The position numbers were made by a program, and so were the translations under genes. The notes beneath the pieces were generated by a model that had not been told where the DNA came from, did no database searches, and saw nothing but the letters and a program-made list of their open reading frames with translations. Source: Herminiimonas sp. (GTDB lineage Bacteria > Pseudomonadota > Gammaproteobacteria > Burkholderiales > Burkholderiaceae). From it: a DNA stretch of 64,000 nt. The stretch is from contig NZ_JAURVN010000002.1 of assembly GCF_030655415.1 (NCBI RefSeq), positions 1 through 64,000 on the forward strand, written 5' to 3'. Each line of letters begins with the position of its first letter. Position 1 is the first letter of the stretch. Below, piece by piece: positions 59,393 through 64,000 of the stretch.

Positions 59393-59800
59393 TCAATTCG
59401 CCGAGAGTCGTACGCGGTTGTCTACTCTGACCGCGCCTCCTTGACCACCGGCTAATGCCATCTCCACTACAACATCGAGCGTATCCTGACGATACGTAAT
59501 TGCTCGCAACAACATCGGCAAACTGATACCCGCAATCACCGCAACATTTTCGACATTGCACAAACCCAAGGTGCAATTCGATGGCGTACCGCCCATGACG
59601 TCGGTAATGACCAACACGCCGGAGCCGTCGTCCAAACCAGCGATGGCTTTCTTCGCAAGTTGTTCGACTTCACAAGTGTCTTGATCGGCCGTAACATCGA
59701 CAGACTCCAGCTTTTCCGGAAGCGATCGGAACACATGGGTGGCCGCCGAGATAAAGGCTTGCCCCAAAGGTGCGTGCGTCAATAACAGGATACCAACCAT
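59393..59800 (-). CDS. PTS EIIA component, mannose type
   Basis: This 135-residue single-domain EIIA of the mannose family has phospho-acceptor H9 (ILLLTHAPLGQAF). The TDVMGGTPSN loop is typical. In Alpha- and Betaproteobacteria such a lone EIIA works with HPr and EI as a regulatory relay, not for sugar import. The gshB gene ends at the same strand 66 bases upstream, so co-transcription with glutathione genes is possible. Confidence 0.92.
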   Translation of the reverse strand: MVGILLLTHAPLGQAFISAATHVFRSLPEKLESVDVTADQDTCEVEQLAKKAIAGLDDGSGVLVITDVMGGTPSNCTLGLCNVENVAVIAGISLPMLLRAITYRQDTLDVVVEMALAGGQGGAVRVDNRVRLSAN

Positions 59801-59866
59801 CTGCTTTATTTAACCTGAATTTTTACAACAACTTACTTAAAATTTCTGGCAACGTCGTTTATTTAC

Positions 59867-60820
59867 TTACGAATTCCACGTTTCAGTCTGCTTTTCCAGC
59901 GCATCCACAAACATCGCGGCAACATCAAAACCAGTCTGTTGCTTGATTTCCTGGAAACACGTCGGGCTGGTCACATTTAATTCGGTCATGTAATCACCAA
60001 TTGCGTCCAATCCTACCAGTAACAAGCCTCTTTTTAAAAGGATGGGCGCCAAAGCTTCGCCGATTTCGCGATCACGTGTGGATATTTCGCGCGCCACACC
60101 TATGCCGCCGACAGCGAGATTACCGCGAATTTCTGTTCCTTGCGGAATACGCGCCAGGCAATATGGCACGACCTGACCGCCGATCAACAGAATGCGTTTA
60201 TCGCCTTCGGTGATTTCAGGAATGTAACGCTGCACCATGATAGTTTGACGACCATTATCGGTTAGCGTCTCGATGATGGAACCAAGATTGAGCGCATCGT
60301 CTTTTACGCGAAAAATCCCGGCGCCGCCCATGCCATCCAGCGGTTTCAAAATAACGTCGCGATGTTCGCCGTGGAAAGCCTTGATGCGTACCGCATCGCT
60401 GCTGACCAAGGTCGGTGCGATGTACTGTGGGAATTGCGCAATCGCGAGTTTTTCATTGAAGCTGCGCACTGCTTCCGGCTTGTTGAAAATACGCGCACCT
60501 TGTTGCTGCGCCAGCTCCAGCAAATACGTTGCGTAGATGTATTCCATATTGAAAGGCGGATCGGTGCGCTCCAGAATCGCATCGAAGCCCGACAGTTCCT
60601 GCGCGACTGGCGCGTCCTGACGATACCAATCGTCGTTGTCGCCGGTCAATGTCACGCGCGAAATATTCGCCACCACTTTGCCGCCTTCGAACGCCATATC
60701 CTTGTGCTGAAACACATGGATCGCATATCCGCGGCGCGCCGCTTCGGCCATCATCGCGTAAGTGCTGTCTTTGTAAATCTTGAAGCCATCCAGCGGATCA
60801 CATACGAAAGCTATTTTCAT
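59867..60820 (-). CDS. gshB: Glutathione synthetase
   Basis: This 317-residue ATP-grasp enzyme adds glycine to gamma-glutamylcysteine. Family segments are MKIAFVCDPLDGFKIYKDST, the ATP-lid DVILKPLDGMGGAGIFRV and NVTSPTCFQEI near the C-terminus. An AGGA site eight bases upstream favours ATG 60820 over an in-frame ATG three codons earlier. gshA is upstream on the same strand. Confidence 0.96.
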   Translation of the reverse strand: MKIAFVCDPLDGFKIYKDSTYAMMAEAARRGYAIHVFQHKDMAFEGGKVVANISRVTLTGDNDDWYRQDAPVAQELSGFDAILERTDPPFNMEYIYATYLLELAQQQGARIFNKPEAVRSFNEKLAIAQFPQYIAPTLVSSDAVRIKAFHGEHRDVILKPLDGMGGAGIFRVKDDALNLGSIIETLTDNGRQTIMVQRYIPEITEGDKRILLIGGQVVPYCLARIPQGTEIRGNLAVGGIGVAREISTRDREIGEALAPILLKRGLLLVGLDAIGDYMTELNVTSPTCFQEIKQQTGFDVAAMFVDALEKQTETWNS

Positions 60821-60987
60821 TCGATACATCCTGAGAAATCATCTTGCCTGCGATACCTGCAGGACAAAGTTTAATTGTTTGAAAACTGCTACTGCGTAAT
60901 TGAGTGTCTTCATCAACTACAACGAAATACGTAACTCACTGAAGAAAAGCGAGACACTTGCCTCACTCTGCTTCTTTGCTAAATCGC

Positions 60988-62286
60988 TTAATACACTTCC
61001 GGATTAGGATCGGTTTTTTCCATTTCCAGCGATGCGGCCAGCAAAGCCAAACGCGCAACGACACCGTACATGTAAAAACGATTCGGTGCTGCGGTGCCGG
61101 GTTTGGCCTGGTAATCAGGCAATGCATGTTGATGTGCAAATGCCAACGGTACGAAATGCGCGCCAGGCGCATTCAGGTTTTCGTGATTGCCACGCTCGGA
61201 ATGAACACGATAGAAGCCGCCTACAACATAGCGATCAATCATGTAGACGACAGGCTCAGCGACTGATTCGTTGATGTGTTCAAACGTTGGCACACCTTCT
61301 TGAATGATGACGTCTGTGACTTCCAAACCATCTTTGACGACAGACATTTTATTGCGTTGCTTGCGGTTCAGATCTTTGACTTCGCTCGCATCGTGCACGG
61401 TCATGATGCCCATGCCATACGTGCCGGCATCGGCTTTGACGACGACGAATGGTTTTTCCTTGATGCCGTATTCCTTGTACTTCTTGCGCATCTTGGCGAG
61501 CAAGGTATCGACATTCGCGGCCAATCTGTCTTCGCCAGTATGTTCATTGAAATTGACGTTATCGCACTTCATGAAATACGGATTCAGCATCCATGGATCG
61601 ACATCGATCATCTTGGCGAACTTCTTCACCACTTCATCGTAGGCGGCAAAATGATTGGTTTTACGACGCACCGCCCAGCCAGCATGCAAAGGCGGCAACA
61701 GGTTTTGTTCGTTGATGTTTTCCAGGATCGAAGGCAAACCAGCTGACAAATCGTTATTCAGCAGAATGGTGCAGGGATCGAAATTTTTGAGGCCGACGCG
61801 ACGACCATTGTGCGAGCGCTCCAGCGGCTCCAGCGTCAAGGTTGTGCCATCCGGCAGTTCGATCGGCGTTGGTGCGGTGATATCAGGATTAAGCGTGCCG
61901 AGACGCACATTCAAACCGGTTTGGCGGAAGATCTGCATCAGACGCGCGACGTTTTGCAGATAGAACGTATTGCGCGTATGCCCTTCAGGAATCAGCAACA
62001 GATTCTTGGCATCGGGACAATATTTTTCAATCGCCGCCATTGCAGACTGCACCGCCAACGGCAGCATTTCCGGCGAAAGATTGTTGAAGCCGCCTGGAAA
62101 AAGGTTAGTGTCGACTGGCGCCAACTTGAAACCGGCATTACGCAGATCGACCGAACAATAAAAAGGCGGCGTGTGTTCTTGCCATTCCAGCCTGAACCAG
62201 CGCTCAATGGCTGGCGTGGCGGTGAGAATCTTTTTTTCAAGGTCGAGCAACGGACCGTTCAAGGCCGTGACGAGATGCGGAACCAT
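60988..62286 (-). CDS. gshA: Glutamate-cysteine ligase, proteobacterial gshA type
   Basis: This 432-residue enzyme joins glutamate and cysteine, the first step to glutathione. It belongs to the smaller type found in Betaproteobacteria and Acidithiobacillus, distinct from the E. coli GshA fold size of about 518. Recognisable parts are PHLVTALNGPLLDLEKKIL, LLIPEGHTRNTFYLQNVARL and FVVVKADAGTYGMGIMTV. An AAGG site precedes the start. It is followed by gshB 167 bases downstream. Confidence 0.92.
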   Translation of the reverse strand: MVPHLVTALNGPLLDLEKKILTATPAIERWFRLEWQEHTPPFYCSVDLRNAGFKLAPVDTNLFPGGFNNLSPEMLPLAVQSAMAAIEKYCPDAKNLLLIPEGHTRNTFYLQNVARLMQIFRQTGLNVRLGTLNPDITAPTPIELPDGTTLTLEPLERSHNGRRVGLKNFDPCTILLNNDLSAGLPSILENINEQNLLPPLHAGWAVRRKTNHFAAYDEVVKKFAKMIDVDPWMLNPYFMKCDNVNFNEHTGEDRLAANVDTLLAKMRKKYKEYGIKEKPFVVVKADAGTYGMGIMTVHDASEVKDLNRKQRNKMSVVKDGLEVTDVIIQEGVPTFEHINESVAEPVVYMIDRYVVGGFYRVHSERGNHENLNAPGAHFVPLAFAHQHALPDYQAKPGTAAPNRFYMYGVVARLALLAASLEMEKTDPNPEVY

Positions 62287-62427
62287 ATAAACCTTTTTGC
62301 TGAACTATCGTTAATTGACGCTGATTTTAAACGGGAAACGCCGATTGCGCCCTCGGTTCGGCAAGCTTATCCGCTCAATTTGATCTATCTAGGTGTGGGC
62401 TGAAGGGCAATTTTAAAGCCCCAAACG

Positions 62428-62456
62428 AAAAAAGCGCCTCACGAGGAGGCGCTTTT
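62428..62456 (-). terminator. Terminator after amtB
   Basis: GCGCCTC (62434-62440) and GAGGCGC (62446-62452) pair, extended by A/T pairs, with a five-base loop. On the minus strand the stem ends in TTTTTTC. It separates amtB from gshA. Confidence 0.9.
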
Positions 62457-62489
62457 GAATACCCGCTTGTGCGGGTCAGGAGAAACAGA

Positions 62490-64000
62490 TTACGAGTGGT
62501 AAGCCGACTCACCGTGGCTGGTGATGTCCAGACCTTCGCGCTCTTCTTCTTCTGGAACACGCAGACCGATAACCAGGTCAACTAGTTTGAAGGCGATGAA
62601 AGCAACGACGCCAGACCAGATCACTGTAGTGATCACGCCTTGGGTTTGAATCCAGACTTGACCCATGATCGAGTAATCAGGAGCAACAGCGTTAGCAACA
62701 TAGTCATAGATACCTGAGCCGCCGAGTGCTGGATCAGCAAATACACCGGTCAGGATCGCACCGAGAATACCGCCAACGCCATGCACACCGAACACGTCGA
62801 GTGAGTCATCTGCGCCCAACAAGCGTTTCAGACCATTTACACCCCACAAGCAGACGATACCAGCCAGCAGACCGATTACGAGTGCACCCATTGGGCCGAC
62901 GAAACCGGCAGCAGGTGTAATCGCAACCAGACCAGCAACCGCACCGGATGCAGCACCCAGCATTGAAGGTTTGCCTTTAGCCATCCATTCGCCGAAGGTC
63001 CAGGTGCAAACTGCAGCAGCTGTAGCCAACAGAGTATTGACGATTGCCAAAGCCGACAGGCCGTTTGCTTCCAGACCGGAGCCTGCGTTGAAACCGAACC
63101 AGCCCACCCACAGCAACGAAGCACCGATCATGGTCATGGTCAGCGAATGAGGAGCCATCGCTTCTTTACCGTAACCAACACGTTTGCCGATAACGTATGC
63201 ACCAACCAAGCCTGCGATAGCAGCATTGATGTGAACTACGGTACCGCCAGCGAAGTCGAGTGCGCCTTTTTGGAACAACCAGCCTGATACAGAAGTAGCA
63301 GCTTCAGCAGCAGCAGCATCTGTGTAAGCATCAGGACCAGGCCAGAACCAGACCATGTGAGCCATAGGCAAGTACGAGAATGTGAACCACAAGACCATGA
63401 ACAACAGGACTGCGGAGAATTTCACACGTTCTGCGAACGCACCAACGATCAGGCCACAAGTGATAGCCGCGAACGTAGCTTGGAAAGCGACAAAGCTGAA
63501 CTCAGGAATCACGACACCTTTGCTGAAAGTAGCAGCGACTGTTTCAGCCGTGATGCCTTTCAGGAACAAGCGATCGAATCCGCCAATGAACGCGCCGCCT
63601 TGTGTGAATGCCAGCGAGTAGCCGTACACACACCACAACACCACGATCACCGAGAACACCATGAAGACTTGCATCAACACGGACAACATGTTTTTCGAGC
63701 GAACCAAACCGCCGTAGAACAGTGCCAAGCCAGGGATCGACATCATGATCACGAGGATGGTTGCAATCGACATCCACGCCACGTCGCCTTTATTCGGCAC
63801 AAGTGCCGGTGCGGCTGGCGCTTCAGCTGGTGCAGCTGCGGCCGCTGCTGGAGCAGGCGCTGCTGCCGGTGCTGCAGCAGCTGGCGCCGCTGCTGCTTCA
63901 GTCGTAGCTGCAGGAGCAGCTGCTTCTTCAGCGATCACCGGTGCCGAAAAACCTACGGCAACCAACAAAGCACCAGTTGCCAGGGCGCTTGCGAATATTT
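62490..64000 (-). CDS. amtB: Ammonium transporter (5' end beyond the window)
   Basis: At least 503 residues of an Amt/Rh channel are present, and the start is off the window's right edge because the frame stays open to position 64000. The visible N-terminus is the end of a signal peptide (VGFSAPVIA) followed by about 45 residues almost only of Ala, Pro and Glu. Eleven membrane helices follow. The two pore histidines lie in GGTVVHINAAIAGLVGAY and DVFGVHGVGGILGAI. A glnK partner, if present, would be upstream, outside the window. Confidence 0.95.
   Translation of the reverse strand, partial: IFASALATGALLVAVGFSAPVIAEEAAAPAATTEAAAAPAAAAPAAAPAPAAAAAAPAEAPAAPALVPNKGDVAWMSIATILVIMMSIPGLALFYGGLVRSKNMLSVLMQVFMVFSVIVVLWCVYGYSLAFTQGGAFIGGFDRLFLKGITAETVAATFSKGVVIPEFSFVAFQATFAAITCGLIVGAFAERVKFSAVLLFMVLWFTFSYLPMAHMVWFWPGPDAYTDAAAAEAATSVSGWLFQKGALDFAGGTVVHINAAIAGLVGAYVIGKRVGYGKEAMAPHSLTMTMIGASLLWVGWFGFNAGSGLEANGLSALAIVNTLLATAAAVCTWTFGEWMAKGKPSMLGAASGAVAGLVAITPAAGFVGPMGALVIGLLAGIVCLWGVNGLKRLLGADDSLDVFGVHGVGGILGAILTGVFADPALGGSGIYDYVANAVAPDYSIMGQVWIQTQGVITTVIWSGVVAFIAFKLVDLVIGLRVPEEEEREGLDITSHGESAYHS

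Overview
The window looks like chromosomal core DNA of a betaproteobacterium, most likely Oxalobacteraceae and near Herminiimonas/Janthinobacterium. This is inferred from gene order and protein sequences recognised by eye, because no database search was possible. The markers are trpL-trpEGDC behind rpe-gph, mreBCD-mrdAB-rlpA, divergent gatCAB, the rsmI/lpoA-yraN-diaA-dolP cluster, dsbC next to a UbiH-family hydroxylase, metXW, and the permease-less PTS beside gshAB. No insertion sequence, prophage, CRISPR array or plasmid gene was seen.

Layout. Positions 1-1000 hold the 5' part of a 16S rRNA gene on the minus strand, with its boxA and a strong promoter. From 1.0 to 3.6 kb lie an enoyl-CoA hydratase, mltA, a 46-residue membrane protein and apaG. 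From 3.9 to 9.4 kb is rpe-gph followed by the tryptophan genes, preceded by a leader peptide with four Trp codons and an attenuator. From 9.5 to 15 kb are an M61 peptidase, dsbC, a flavin hydroxylase, tRNA-Phe, a PsiF protein and a 58-residue membrane protein. From 15.2 to 19.7 kb is a three-gene signalling cluster: an OmpR-type regulator, a LysM-FecR secreted protein and a CHASE2 histidine kinase. It is followed by hemA, prfA, dsbB and prmC. From 23.8 to 38.1 kb is largely cell-envelope biology on the minus strand: a TlpA-like thioredoxin, M48 peptidase plus LemA, dolP-diaA-yraN-lpoA, rlpA, rodA, mrdA and mreDCB. From 38.4 to 41.8 kb is gatCAB. From 42 to 53.8 kb is a mixed region: two secreted proteins of unknown role, pyrE, xthA, a Tat-exported PhoX-like protein, an MFS carrier, a MOT1-type transporter with a protein of unknown function, a truncated rlmI, cheV and ampG. 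From 53.8 to 57.2 kb lie metXW under a SAM-II-like riboswitch and a split chromate transporter. From 57.3 to 64 kb are ptsI, HPr and an EIIA protein, gshB, gshA and an amtB gene cut by the window edge.

The most notable observations are the SAM-II-type riboswitch with mutually exclusive terminator and antiterminator stems before metX, the trp attenuator, two short membrane-protein genes missed by length-limited gene calling, the LysM-FecR/CHASE2 signalling unit, an rlmI lacking its methyltransferase domain, and an atypical helix 15-17 region in the 16S rRNA. Many genes have a start codon further upstream that is in frame. Starts here were chosen from Shine-Dalgarno sites, signal peptides and the usual family start.
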